Positions 50,746 to 60,244 are shown, numbered from the stretch's first letter. The stretch: 64,000 nt of DNA from Rhizobium gallicum bv. gallicum R602sp (GCF_000816845.1 NZ_CP006880.1:62001-126000); one strand, 5' to 3'. The notes: generated by a model from the sequence alone, not told the origin. Made by a program: numbers and translations.

Positions 50746-51321
50746 TTGGTGTTGATCGCAATCGGCGTCGCCATCGTAAATGTCGTGACAATCAGCGCGG
50801 CTGACGTTTCAGATACGGCCTCGATCATGCTCGGCATTCTCGCCAGCTCTGCGGCGTTGGCGATCTGGATCGCCTATGGTCTTGTGAATGCAGCGGTTAT
50901 GCGGTCCGGCGACGCGCCGGATGGGTTGCAATGGACAGGACTGCAAGGTGTCGGCGCGGCGATCGGAAGCCTTCTCCTGTTGCCGCTGGCCTCTTTCGAG
51001 CTGACGGATACGGCATCCGCGTCTGAAACCTTCCACTTCATTGGATGGGCGTTGGTGATGGGACTAGCCAGCTCGTGGTTCGCCACCTGGTGTTGGGTTG
51101 TCGCTTCCCGTCGCCTGCCCCTTGCTCTTTCCGCCCAGCTCATTGTTGCGGAAACGGTGTTCGGTCTCGCCTATGGCTTCATGTTCGAGGGCCGATTGCC
51201 GTATCTTGCCGAGGCCGGCGGAGCGGTTTTGCAGTTCGCTGGCGTCTGCTCGGCCATCGCAGCGTTCTGCAAGCCGCGCTCTCTCTCTGATTTGTCGAAA
51301 ACCTCAGTCGCAAAAGTATAA
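50746..51321 (+). pseudogene. Truncated EamA/DMT-family transporter
   Basis: A 191-residue open frame covering only the second half of a DMT exporter: hydrophobic segments LIAIGVAIVNVVTIS, IMLGILASSAALAIWIAYGL, VGAAIGSLLLLPLA, FIGWALVMGLASSWFATW and the last two helices (LPYLAEAGGAVLQFAGVCSAI). Intact members have ten helices and about 300 residues. The N-terminal EamA repeat is missing and the frame begins 30 bp from the Lrp start. A deletion has probably joined the regulator to the middle of its target gene. Confidence 0.7.
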
Positions 51322-51410
51322 GTTTGCTGCAGGATACAGACAGGCGAAATTGCTGAGTGAAAGGATTGCTAAATCGTCTCCGCGTGGTGTCCTGTCCTTA
51401 GAGCGCTCGT

Positions 51411-53444
51411 TCACTCCAGCCCGATCTCCGCAGGATCAGGAACGGTTTGTGCAAGGATTTCTTGGATGGTCTTACGTTGTCTTGGAGGCATATCCGGTGA
51501 CCGGGCCAACGATGCTGCAATGGCCGATTTCAATTTCGCCGCCGTCGGCAGGATGCGCTCTTCGGTCCTGGTGAAGAGATCATCGACAGCGGATCCCGGC
51601 GCTGCATCGGCCGGCGCGTTGGATTTGGGTCGGCCCGCTTTTGCCGGCATTTTCTCTACGCTTCGCGCCACCCACTTCGGATAGGTAGGAGCCTCAAGGG
51701 CCTGTGATGGATCTTTCTCTGTGGGCTGACTCTCATTGCCTGAACTTCCAAGGAGATCGTATTCCGGCGACAGCGCGGGAACCGGCATCGTTGCTTGGAA
51801 CTCCAGGTCAGGGAGTTCCTGTCGTTGCTGCCGGGCATAGTCGGCGGCAGTCTTGAATGGCTGTGTCGTATGATAGCGAAGCTTCCCTCCGAAGATCGGG
51901 TGCTGGCCCTCCACGAGCAGAATCATCCGGTCCTCCGGCATCTGGCGAACCTCCTGCGGCATCATCAAGTCTCGCTCGCGGATCTGTTCAACCTTGGTTC
52001 GCCGCGACAGGCCCATAGGTTCGAGGGTGCGCGATTCCGACTGATAGCGGATGGTGCGCTTTCCGAGCGCACGAGAGGCGTATTCTGCGGTTGCCTGATC
52101 GTTGGCACCGAGGATGAGCTGAAGGCCGCAATTGCCGAGCAGCGAGTGGCGAGCAGTTTCCCCATAGATCTCGTCGAGGGTTTTCAGGTCCTGGATGATG
52201 AAGGCCATCTTGATGTTGTAGCCGGCCACATAAGGTAGCTTGTTCATGATCTCATCCATCTTCTTCAGCTGCCGGAATTCATCGAGCAGGAAGTAAACGG
52301 GTACTCCGGTCGGATTATGCTCGCGGGTAAGCAGGTCCATGACCTGCTGCACGAAGAGCGTGAGCAACGGTCGCAGGATCGTCATGTCGGTGATGTTTGG
52401 CGCCAGGTAGATGCTGACCGGCCGGCGCTGCAGCGAGGCAAGGTCCATGTCCGTTACGCTGGTCGCGGCGACGACGCGTTCGTTGCGGAACGGCGCCAAG
52501 GCCTTCTGGATGTCGAGGAGCGCCGAACGGGCTGCTCTCTCATTCAACGCGATGTAGGCGTTGAAGCTCTCGGTCGTGAAGCGCGTGAGATAAGGCTCCT
52601 TCTCCTTGATGAGCTTCATCAGCACTTGTAGATCGACGCCGGAATTGAAGATGCTGTTGACCTCACCGAGGTTACGGCGGTTCCTGTAGTGCGCGCTTTC
52701 CAGCACGTAGCTGATGATGCCGGCGATCACCTGCTGTGCAACACCCTGCCAGACGGCGTTTTCGGAGCCTATGGTTTCCGGGATCAGGATGCTCGCCATG
52801 TTTTGGATGTCGGTAGTTCGGCTGCCGCGATCACTGCGTACGAAGTCGAGTGGATTCCAGCGATGCGTTTTGGTTGCACCCGGCGAGAAGAGGAAGACTT
52901 GGTGCCCCTTCGCTTTTCTATAGCCAGCGGTGTGTTCGAAAATCTCGCCTTTGAGATCAGTGACGATCATCGAGCCGGGAAACATGAGCGCATTGGGAAT
53001 GACATAGCCAACGCCCTTACCGGAGCGCGTCGGGCCGATGATCAGATGATGCCGGTCGTCCTTGCGGCGGAGAATGTTGCGTCCGACCCGTCCGAACACG
53101 TGGCCATCCTTGCGAAACCACCCACCGCGCCGCAGCGACGCCATGTCTTGGAAGGCTGCGTCGCCGAGCGGGCTCGACGGGCGCCGCAGACCAACGATCG
53201 CTGCGATTGACGCAATAACGATGGAGGGCACGAGGGCGCCGGCGGCGACCAGCTGCAGAGGCCGACTGTTCGAATAGGCCAGCAATTGCTGGAACGGCGC
53301 GAGTGGATTGGTGGTCGTAACAAGATTGAGGATGCGGCCATCCTTCCAGACAAGTTGGAGGATCACGCTATAGCTCAACATCCAGACCGCGACGGCGATC
53401 AGAAGGCAGAAGAACAGATAGACTGCCTGGTAGGATCTGCTCAC
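51411..53444 (-). CDS. virD4: Type IV coupling protein VirD4
   Basis: A 677-residue coupling ATPase. Two N-terminal membrane helices (about 6-28 and 60-82) precede the Walker A motif GPTRSGKGVGYVIPN. Walker B lies in GVPVYFLLDEFRQL, followed by IKMAFIIQDLKTL. The last 130 residues are a variable Pro/Ala-rich tail. It docks the relaxase-DNA complex to the T4SS channel. Its start overlaps the virB11 stop by 4 nt. Confidence 0.95.
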   Translation of the reverse strand: MSRSYQAVYLFFCLLIAVAVWMLSYSVILQLVWKDGRILNLVTTTNPLAPFQQLLAYSNSRPLQLVAAGALVPSIVIASIAAIVGLRRPSSPLGDAAFQDMASLRRGGWFRKDGHVFGRVGRNILRRKDDRHHLIIGPTRSGKGVGYVIPNALMFPGSMIVTDLKGEIFEHTAGYRKAKGHQVFLFSPGATKTHRWNPLDFVRSDRGSRTTDIQNMASILIPETIGSENAVWQGVAQQVIAGIISYVLESAHYRNRRNLGEVNSIFNSGVDLQVLMKLIKEKEPYLTRFTTESFNAYIALNERAARSALLDIQKALAPFRNERVVAATSVTDMDLASLQRRPVSIYLAPNITDMTILRPLLTLFVQQVMDLLTREHNPTGVPVYFLLDEFRQLKKMDEIMNKLPYVAGYNIKMAFIIQDLKTLDEIYGETARHSLLGNCGLQLILGANDQATAEYASRALGKRTIRYQSESRTLEPMGLSRRTKVEQIRERDLMMPQEVRQMPEDRMILLVEGQHPIFGGKLRYHTTQPFKTAADYARQQRQELPDLEFQATMPVPALSPEYDLLGSSGNESQPTEKDPSQALEAPTYPKWVARSVEKMPAKAGRPKSNAPADAAPGSAVDDLFTRTEERILPTAAKLKSAIAASLARSPDMPPRQRKTIQEILAQTVPDPAEIGLE

Positions 53445-54469
53445 GAGGACCGCCGGGAGAAGAAAATCTCGGAGACGCCGCGCCGCCCGCCGTCGCGGCG
53501 CAGCTGGATGACGATCGGAATGACCATGCGGATGTACGACATCAGATCCTGCTTCGAATAACCGGACGATACGCCGGCTTGCATCATCATCATCGCAAGC
53601 TGTTCATAGGCGCCCATCGGCGTGTCGGCATGGACGGTCGACATGCTGCCCGGATGACCGGTGTTGACGGCGCGCAGGAACGCGAAGGCCTCGACGCCGC
53701 GGACCTCACCGACGAACAGCCGGTCCGGCCGCATGCGAAGCGATGCCTCCAGCAACGACTGGATCGTCACCTGCGCGGTTCCCTGATCGCCGCGCGAGGC
53801 CAAGAGATGCGTGCTGTTGCGGTGGGGCGGGAAGAGCTCGCGCGTGTCCTCTAGTGTCAGGATGCGTTCGTGCTCGTCGATGCTCTTGAGGCAGGCATTG
53901 AGGAAAGTGGTTTTGCCGGTGGACGTCCCGCCGCTGATCAGGATCGAGACACGCTCGCGCACCGCCGTCACGATGAAGTCATGGATCCGATCCGTGTCCA
54001 ACAGGGCTAAAAGTTTCTCCTCAGTTGCGCTCAAGCCGCCGACGGTCACTGATACCTTGTCCAGCGCGCCACTATCCCGATACTGCGCCAGCGTGAGATC
54101 GCTGATCACCTGCTTGCGGATGGAGATGGCGCCGCCATCGGGCGCCGCAGGCGGGAGGACCACTTGTATACGCTCGCCGGAGGGCAGCGCGGCGCTGAGC
54201 AGAGGATTGATGCGGCTGATGAACTGATTGCTGACGGCGGCCACGCGCTCGCCGATATGTTCGATCTCGGCGGCCGTTAACGCAGGCACGGCATAAAACG
54301 CCATATGGTCGGCGCCAAGGCGTTCGACGAAGACCTCGCCGGGGCGGTTGACGGAAATCTCAACGACTTGCGGGTCGTCGAGAAACTCCGCCAAAGGCAA
54401 GAGCGCTCGCTTCAGAAAGTAATGCGGATCATTGCCGGGCGCCGTGACCCGTGCCGAGGCCTCGCTCAT
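53441..54469 (-). CDS. virB11: VirB11 traffic ATPase
   Basis: A 342-residue hexameric ATPase with Walker A SGGTSTGKTTFLNA, the Asp box (TLEDTRELF), Walker B-like region RPDRLFVGEVRGVEAF and the His box (NTGHPGSMSTVHAD). It powers pilus assembly and substrate transfer with VirB4 and VirD4. It overlaps virB10 by 41 nt if the ATG at 54469 is used, which suggests tight translational coupling. Confidence 0.95.
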   Translation of the reverse strand: MSEASARVTAPGNDPHYFLKRALLPLAEFLDDPQVVEISVNRPGEVFVERLGADHMAFYAVPALTAAEIEHIGERVAAVSNQFISRINPLLSAALPSGERIQVVLPPAAPDGGAISIRKQVISDLTLAQYRDSGALDKVSVTVGGLSATEEKLLALLDTDRIHDFIVTAVRERVSILISGGTSTGKTTFLNACLKSIDEHERILTLEDTRELFPPHRNSTHLLASRGDQGTAQVTIQSLLEASLRMRPDRLFVGEVRGVEAFAFLRAVNTGHPGSMSTVHADTPMGAYEQLAMMMMQAGVSSGYSKQDLMSYIRMVIPIVIQLRRDGGRRGVSEIFFSRRSS

Positions 54470-55679
54470 GCTTGATCTCCTTCAATGCTTCCTCGACCGG
54501 ATCCGGGTACATGGCGGAGAAGTCGAGGTCCTGACGAACGTAAACGAAGATGCGCTCGCCCTGGTGGACGCTGATCGTCGGCGGAATGCGAAGGTTTTCT
54601 CCGAGTGCCTGGTTGGCCATGTCGGAGAAGGTCTGGGCGATCGTCTCTCTGGCGAGCTCGGCAGCTTGATCGGAATCTGATTCGTCATTTCCATTGCTGC
54701 TCGAGTAGGAACCGTTCCCATGACCTGTGAGGTAGGACGAGGCGGCCCCCACGATCGAAAGCAGGATGGCCGAGCCGAAGCGCTCGCGCCATTTGTTATC
54801 GACGGTGCCGGTCAGCCCTGAGCGGCCGAGACTGTCGGTGCCGATGCTGTTCAGGCGTACGGAGATGCCGTCATCGCGAAGTAGCCGTGTCCAGATGACG
54901 AAGATGCGTTTCTGCCCGCGGGTGACTTCCGACTGGTATTCACCGATCAGACGCGTGCCTGTCGGAATGAGTACGCGGCGGCCGTCGAAGGAATAGACGT
55001 CCTGGGAGGTGATCGCACGGATCTGCCCGGGCAGGTCGCTGTTGATGGCCGTCTCCAGAAGACCGGGAATAAGCGTACCTTCCGGTATCATGGCGTCGAT
55101 CCGGCCGATCTGGCGGGCTTTTGCCGATCGGTCGCCGATCGCCGAGGCTGTAGCGAGGAACTTGCTGCTTCGATCCTCACCCGCGACGGTCGGCGCTCCT
55201 TCGGTGATTGCGCCGTTCAATGCGAAATCACCACTATCGGCATTGGCCGAGTCGACGATGATCTGTTTCGAGAGATAGCGCTGCGGGAATTCCTCCGCGG
55301 GCTGTTCGCCCTGCTGCTCGGTCTTTTCGATGGCGATCGGTGGCGGCGGGACGTCGAATTCGGTCGTGTCGGATGGGTCTTCCTTTTTCTCCTGCGGAGG
55401 CTCGGGAAGCTGAATGACCTGGTCGTCCGATTTCTGCTCAGGTTCCGGCTCTTGGCGGAGGAAGGTTGGCGGACGAAACGTCGTGGTCGAGAACTCCTCG
55501 TCGCCCTGAAAGACATCCTGACCCGCCTTCTTGGGTGCAAAGACGAGGACATAGGCAAGGGCAGCGCCAACGAGCAGTATCACCGCCCCGCCGAGCACTT
55601 GCTTGCGCTTCACCCGCTGGTCGCGCACCTCGCTCTGGTCGGCTTCCAGCATCGCTTCGAGTTCTGGCGATCGTTTCAT
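54429..55679 (-). CDS. virB10: VirB10 core-complex protein
   Basis: A 416-residue bitopic protein. The cytoplasmic N-terminus is followed by one helix (QVLGGAVILLVGAALAYVLVF, about 26-46), a Pro/Glu-rich periplasmic linker (about 80-130) and the C-terminal beta-barrel domain (AMIPEGTLIPGLLETAINSDLPG, VLIPTGTRLIGEYQS). It spans both membranes in the outer-membrane core complex. The ATG at 55679 overlaps the virB9 stop; a longer frame is inside virB9. Confidence 0.95.
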   Translation of the reverse strand: MKRSPELEAMLEADQSEVRDQRVKRKQVLGGAVILLVGAALAYVLVFAPKKAGQDVFQGDEEFSTTTFRPPTFLRQEPEPEQKSDDQVIQLPEPPQEKKEDPSDTTEFDVPPPPIAIEKTEQQGEQPAEEFPQRYLSKQIIVDSANADSGDFALNGAITEGAPTVAGEDRSSKFLATASAIGDRSAKARQIGRIDAMIPEGTLIPGLLETAINSDLPGQIRAITSQDVYSFDGRRVLIPTGTRLIGEYQSEVTRGQKRIFVIWTRLLRDDGISVRLNSIGTDSLGRSGLTGTVDNKWRERFGSAILLSIVGAASSYLTGHGNGSYSSSNGNDESDSDQAAELARETIAQTFSDMANQALGENLRIPPTISVHQGERIFVYVRQDLDFSAMYPDPVEEALKEIKHERGLGTGHGARQ

Positions 55680-56488
55680 TCGTTGCCGCTCCTTCTGCGC
55701 GTCGTCGCCTTGTTGTCGAAGACCGGCCCCATGATGGCAGGGTCCGGTGCGCCGAAGTCGGGCTTGCGGAGATTGAAAATGCAGGTCCACTGATTGCCGT
55801 CGCGCAGGGTGTACTGTGTGGCGGTGCCATCGACGACGATGTAGTCGCCCTCGCGCCGAAAGTTGCGCAGCGTCTCGGTGAAGTCGGCATTGACCGCGAA
55901 AATCGCCGGGGCCCTGGCTTCAAATTTGAAGAAGGTCTTCCTGCCGTCGTCGAAGACCACCAGCGGCTTCAGGCTGCCGTCGCCCGAGAAGGAATAGTCG
56001 ATGTTGACGTTGGCCTTGTCGATGCCGGAAATGTTCGGATAGGCGGTCCGGGCCTCGGCTTCCTTACGCAACGAGGCATTCAGATCCTTGTCGGGATAGA
56101 TGAAGCGGATGCCGAAGATCTTTTTGTTGTCCTCCGGCGCGAAGTCGCTGAGCTCGAGATAATAGATGCGTTTGGTGGTCACCACGTTCATGTTGGTGGC
56201 GGCGTTCTTCGCCTTCGGCTTTACGAAGAGGATGTTGCCCTTGTCGGTCGGCACCACGTCCCAACTGTCGCTGTCTCCAACGGCGATCGTCTCGAACTTT
56301 TCGCCCTCATCGAAGATAATCATGGTCGAGATGCCGTAGGTCGCGAAGACGCGCACGACGTTGTTCGGCTGGTAGACGATACTCGTGACGCGTGGATCGA
56401 GCCGGCCGGGAGAAGGCGTTTCGGCAGCCCATGCGCCTGCAATAGTGGCAAGGCTGATCATGAGGAAAATGGGGAAATGTCGGGTCAC
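55676..56488 (-). CDS. virB9: VirB9 core-complex protein
   Basis: A 270-residue periplasmic protein with a signal peptide (about 20 residues, ending AGAWAAE) and VirB9/CagX domains (PRVTSIVYQPNNVVRVFATYG, LFVKPKAKNAATNMNVVTTKR, FRREGDYIVVDGTATQYTL). A GTG at 56488 overlaps the virB8 stop (GTGA) with GGGGAG upstream, and fits the signal peptide better than the ATG at 56566. Confidence 0.93.
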   Translation of the reverse strand: MTRHFPIFLMISLATIAGAWAAETPSPGRLDPRVTSIVYQPNNVVRVFATYGISTMIIFDEGEKFETIAVGDSDSWDVVPTDKGNILFVKPKAKNAATNMNVVTTKRIYYLELSDFAPEDNKKIFGIRFIYPDKDLNASLRKEAEARTAYPNISGIDKANVNIDYSFSGDGSLKPLVVFDDGRKTFFKFEARAPAIFAVNADFTETLRNFRREGDYIVVDGTATQYTLRDGNQWTCIFNLRKPDFGAPDPAIMGPVFDNKATTRRRSGNE

Positions 56489-57177
56489 TGACCGCTCCCC
56501 ACCACCGTCTCCTGGTCGCGCCGGTAGTCGTAGACCTGGAACCCCAATGGGTTTTCGAAGCGCCACTCGTTGGTGGCGGGCGTGTCGGTATAACGGTAGC
56601 GCACCACGGCGATCCAGTGGCGGACGATCGAATCTGTATCCGAAATCTCCGTTGTGGAGAAGCGCACAATGCCGGTGCTGTTGTTGGGGAAGGTCACGGA
56701 CGCGATCTCGGTCATGACGCGTGTGTTGCGGCCATAGGCTTTTGCCGGGTTCTTCGGATTGGTCTTGCTGTGGAAGTCCTGTAGCTCGCGGGCTGCATTG
56801 CCCGTAGAGAGCAGAGCGGCGATCCCGAAATTCTGCTCAATCGCATAAGGATCGTAGCCTTCGCGGGCACGAATGTAGCGGACGATGTTCGCCTGGGTGA
56901 TTGCCTGCTGTTCGGTGAGGGCGACGGGCCGCGTGAGTCCCGTCTTTACCTCGACATAGCCGGTGTTCTTGTCGACTTCAACGATATAGGGCTCGAAGCT
57001 TTTGAGCGGTACCAGCATGACAAGGGCGATCAGGCTGAGCAACGTGATCGTGCCGAAGATCATCGTCACGAACCAGGCAAGCGCCCGCGATCGTTTCGCT
57101 CGTCGGACGATCTCCTGCTCCCAAATCTCTCCGCTCTGATAATAGGTTCGTAAATCAAGGTCTTTGACGTCAGCCAT
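56485..57177 (-). CDS. virB8: VirB8 assembly factor
   Basis: A 230-residue inner-membrane protein with a short cytoplasmic N-terminus (YYQSGEIWEQEIVRRAKRS), one helix (about 34-58) and the periplasmic VirB8 NTF2-like domain (SFEPYIVEVDKNTGYVEVKT, ARSLQ-type region, FSTTEISDTDSIVRHWIAVVRYRY). It nucleates T4SS assembly. It lies between virB6 and virB9 as usual. Confidence 0.95.
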   Translation of the reverse strand: MADVKDLDLRTYYQSGEIWEQEIVRRAKRSRALAWFVTMIFGTITLLSLIALVMLVPLKSFEPYIVEVDKNTGYVEVKTGLTRPVALTEQQAITQANIVRYIRAREGYDPYAIEQNFGIAALLSTGNAARELQDFHSKTNPKNPAKAYGRNTRVMTEIASVTFPNNSTGIVRFSTTEISDTDSIVRHWIAVVRYRYTDTPATNEWRFENPLGFQVYDYRRDQETVVGSGQ

Positions 57178-57205
57178 ATTCTCTCATCTTCTCGAAAATC
57201 ACTGC

Positions 57206-58231
57206 TCAAGTCGGGTTGCCCTGTTGGGATATTCTGCTTTGCATGGCTGATTTGACCGCGGACCCGTCGTCTTCCCCGCCGCCCCGGATTCGGTTCCTTA
57301 AACTGAAACCGGCCCGATAGGCGCCGCGCCCCGCCGCTTCGCTGCCGCGTGCCATGGCCAGCGGGTATCGGATTCCAAATCGATGCGAGATGCCGGTTGC
57401 AGCACCTCCGACGCCTGACGCAATGCCGCCGGCAATCCCTTGGCCGATCGACTGGATGTAGAGCATGACGAAACCGCCGGCGATGCAGAGCAGCAGGAAG
57501 CCGGCGGTATCCGCCAGCGCCAGGGTCCTCGAGCCGCTCGCCGCATCGATCTTGGACAGTTCCGGATTCATCGCGGCGATCAGAAAGGCGGCGACGACGT
57601 AGATGAAGAGTGGGATCAGTGCATAGGTCAGGACCTGATTGAACCAGCCCATGCCATAGCGGCGGCTTCGATCGAACAGAAAACACGAAACAAAAATCGG
57701 TGCGGTGCCGATCAGCACCCACAGCATCACCTTGGCAAGGATCAGGATGGCAAGGGCCACAGCGATGAACACACCGGCGCCGACCATGATCAGGAGGCCA
57801 ATCATGCTGGGGAGGATCGAAAAATAGCCCGACTGCTCGGCGAAGACTGAGGCCGCCTGATTGGCCGTTTGCCAGATCATCGACATGCCATTGGTGGGCT
57901 CGGTAATGCCGGTTCCGGAGGCAGCCAATATCGCCCGGCCGACATCTTCCGGTGTGTCGTTGATCCAATGATAGACAAAATTATTGAAATTGCCCCAGGA
58001 GCTGACGAGAAGCAGGATCATCACCATGCGAATGATGCGTAGCACGATCTCGCCAACCCCTAGGCGCGCCGTGCCCATCACGAGCTGCAGACCGTACCAG
58101 GCGACGTAGACGACCAGCATCAACCGCAAAAGCGGCAATATCTCGTTGCCGACGATCGTATAGGCCTGCTCCGAAAAAGTCGCGCCGGAGTTCTCGATGC
58201 GCTCGAGAAGATCGCCGAGGAAATCCTGCAT
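57206..58231 (-). CDS. virB6: VirB6 polytopic channel protein
   Basis: A 341-residue protein with six or more helices, including LLRLMLVVYVAWYGLQLVM, IIRMVMILLLVSSWGNF, MIGLLIMVGAGVFIAVALAIL and the central conserved Trp region. The C-terminal 70 residues are Gly/Arg-rich. It forms part of the inner-membrane substrate pathway. Confidence 0.92.
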   Translation of the reverse strand: MQDFLGDLLERIENSGATFSEQAYTIVGNEILPLLRLMLVVYVAWYGLQLVMGTARLGVGEIVLRIIRMVMILLLVSSWGNFNNFVYHWINDTPEDVGRAILAASGTGITEPTNGMSMIWQTANQAASVFAEQSGYFSILPSMIGLLIMVGAGVFIAVALAILILAKVMLWVLIGTAPIFVSCFLFDRSRRYGMGWFNQVLTYALIPLFIYVVAAFLIAAMNPELSKIDAASGSRTLALADTAGFLLLCIAGGFVMLYIQSIGQGIAGGIASGVGGAATGISHRFGIRYPLAMARGSEAAGRGAYRAGFSLRNRIRGGGEDDGSAVKSAMQSRISQQGNPT

Positions 58232-58232
58232 C

Positions 58233-58445
58233 TTACTCCTGTGCCTCCTGAACGCCGATCGCGGCGAATGCCGCTGCCGGATCGTTGACGGCTCGCATCG
58301 GTCCGCATTCGCGTCTGTGGTCCTCGGCGAAGGACATCAGGTTTGTCGGCCGCTTGCAGGGCGCTGTTTTCTCTTTGACGGTCCCGCAGGCTGTCGCCGC
58401 AAGGGCCAGCGCCGCAACCAGGAGCAAACCGAGGATTCGTTGCAT
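58233..58445 (-). CDS. Small lipoprotein (entry-exclusion/VirB7-like candidate)
   Basis: A 70-residue protein with a lipoprotein signal (MQRILGLLLVAALALAATAC, Cys20 as lipidation site) and a short Cys-containing mature part (CGTVKEKTAPCKRP, RRECGPMRAV). It sits between virB5 and virB6, the position occupied by eex entry-exclusion lipoproteins in IncN-type systems. VirB7 normally lies between virB6 and virB8, where nothing is present here. It may be Eex, or may serve as the VirB7 lipoprotein. Confidence 0.75.
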   Translation of the reverse strand: MQRILGLLLVAALALAATACGTVKEKTAPCKRPTNLMSFAEDHRRECGPMRAVNDPAAAFAAIGVQEAQE

Positions 58446-58447
58446 CG

Positions 58448-59149
58448 TCAGTTCCCGTATGTAAGCGTCTTCTTGGTGTTGGAGATATCGGTGAGGCGGC
58501 GCTGGTTTTCGGCCTGCAATGAGGTGACGGCACCGTTCATCACGCCGATCAGCTCGTTGAGCGTCAGGCCAGATTGCACCTGAAGCTGTGTGTTCTGGTC
58601 GATCGAGCCTTTGATGTCCTGAGCAGTGCCGATTTGGGCGCCCGCCTGCTCGAAGGCGCTGCGACGGCTCTCGATCGCCTGTTGAGACCCGTTAATAAGA
58701 GCGGAAACGCCGAGCAAGGTGTTCACCAGTTGCTCATACGACTTGTCGCCGGAGAAACTGCTGTTCTCCTTTCCGGATAGTGACTTCACCAGTCGCAGAC
58801 CGTTGATGAACGCGGTTGCCGCCTTTGTAATATCGGCGCTCATGCTGCCAAAGTTCGGCACGCCGTCTTTCAGGATGCTGTCGAAGGAAGGGATTGTCGC
58901 GACGCTGAAGCCATTGCCGATGGCGAGGCTCTTCAGCGGCCCGGCCATGCTGCCACGATCCCCGGTGACAGCCTGCAACGTCTCTTCGACCGTGGTCAGA
59001 ATGTTCTTGTTGGTATCGAGGATCTGGCCGGTCGTCGCCGCCGTTTTCTTGGCGACCTCGTAGTTGGTGCGGTCGATGACCGGCACGTCGGCCAATGCAG
59101 ACGCAGGAAATGCAAGCAGCGCGAGGCCGCCCCAAAGGATCGTTCTCAT
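58448..59149 (-). CDS. virB5: VirB5 minor pilin
   Basis: A 233-residue secreted protein with a signal peptide (cleavage near ASALAD) and a helical VirB5 body beginning DVPVIDRTNYEVAKKTAATTG. It ends with LNELIGVMNGAVTSLQAENQRRL. VirB5 tips the conjugative pilus. Its mature N-terminus resembles that of the upstream transglycosylase gene (DVPVVDDTNLGERKD), hinting at a shared origin. Confidence 0.88.
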   Translation of the reverse strand: MRTILWGGLALLAFPASALADVPVIDRTNYEVAKKTAATTGQILDTNKNILTTVEETLQAVTGDRGSMAGPLKSLAIGNGFSVATIPSFDSILKDGVPNFGSMSADITKAATAFINGLRLVKSLSGKENSSFSGDKSYEQLVNTLLGVSALINGSQQAIESRRSAFEQAGAQIGTAQDIKGSIDQNTQLQVQSGLTLNELIGVMNGAVTSLQAENQRRLTDISNTKKTLTYGN

Positions 59150-59164
59150 CTCTCGATTCTCCCA

Positions 59165-60244
59165 TCATTGAGGCTCCAGCATCAGCTGGACCTGGTTCTC
59201 ATTTTCCCGTCTTTCGACGCAGGCCTGTTCCTCATCGCTCCAAACAAGATTCTGGCGCGCGTCGCATGGGTGCGTGGCGTCGCTCGGCTTTTCATCATCC
59301 CTGTCGGGGGTGGCGGTGCGCGACGAGCCGGAGAGGTGAGCAGATGAGACGGCGTTTCGCGAATTGACGAGACCGGCCATCGCGGTGGCGAGCTTGATGA
59401 TGTTGTTCATCATCTCGAGATTAGCATTGCGCGCGGTGGAATTGTGGTCCCAGCTATCCTGGATAGTGCCGGTCTGCAGCTGCCCGAGTTGCTGATACCA
59501 GCTTGCCACGTTGCCGAGACTGTCGCTTGTCGACGCTGTCGTACCCATCGCATTCAGCGTTGACGATCGCATGCCGGTATAGGCTGTCTCACCGCCGCCA
59601 AAGTTGAGGGGTATGCCCGATTTGTCCGATCCGCCGAAGGCGGGCAGCCAATCTCGAGTGATCGAGGCCACGTAGCCCTGTGTCTCCTTGAACGGTGGAA
59701 TCCCGCCATATCTGTTCACGTTGCCGGGGCCTGAATTATAGGCCGCAAGCGCCAACGATACGTTGCCGCCGTAGCGATCCAATTGTTGCTTGTAATAGCG
59801 CGCGCCACCGCGGAGATTCTGTTCGATGTTGTTTTCGTCGACACCCAATTGCGCCGCCGTGCCAGGCATCAACTGGGCAAGGCCGGTGGCCCCGGCGACG
59901 GATTTGGCGCAGGGGTTGAAGCGGCTCTCCTGGTAGACGAGAGCGAGGAACTGGTTTTCGTCGACGCCTTCCTCGCGCGCGACACGGCGCACCAGACCGG
60001 AGATTTCCGGATTGGCTTCGGCCGCGCCGACCGGATCGTTGCGCCGTCCGGGACGGTACATCGAGCAGGTGACAGAGGTATGGATCGTATAACGCCCGTG
60101 ATCGGTGTCTTCGATGCTCGTCGTCGCCTCATCCCGATCCTTCCGTTCGCCGAGATTGGTGTCGTCGACGACCGGCACGTCCGCCCATGCGATAGAAGCC
60201 GAAATCATCGGCGCGAGCATTGCTGAGAGAACGGCGACCCTCAT
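59165..60244 (-). CDS. T4SS-associated lytic transglycosylase with VirB5-like ends
   Basis: A 359-residue secreted protein. After a signal peptide (ending IAWADV) it has a VirB5-like start (DVPVVDDTNL). Residues about 75-200 form an SLT domain with catalytic Glu in LALVYQESRFNPCAKS, then GATGLAQLMPGTA and LALAAYNSGPGNVNRYGG. The C-terminal part has helical sequence (MMNNIIKLATAMAGLVNSRN) and a Cys-containing tail. It opens peptidoglycan for the channel. The start at 60244 overlaps the virB4 stop. A separate VirB1 is encoded at the right edge, so the locus has two transglycosylases. Confidence 0.87.
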   Translation of the reverse strand: MRVAVLSAMLAPMISASIAWADVPVVDDTNLGERKDRDEATTSIEDTDHGRYTIHTSVTCSMYRPGRRNDPVGAAEANPEISGLVRRVAREEGVDENQFLALVYQESRFNPCAKSVAGATGLAQLMPGTAAQLGVDENNIEQNLRGGARYYKQQLDRYGGNVSLALAAYNSGPGNVNRYGGIPPFKETQGYVASITRDWLPAFGGSDKSGIPLNFGGGETAYTGMRSSTLNAMGTTASTSDSLGNVASWYQQLGQLQTGTIQDSWDHNSTARNANLEMMNNIIKLATAMAGLVNSRNAVSSAHLSGSSRTATPDRDDEKPSDATHPCDARQNLVWSDEEQACVERRENENQVQLMLEPQ

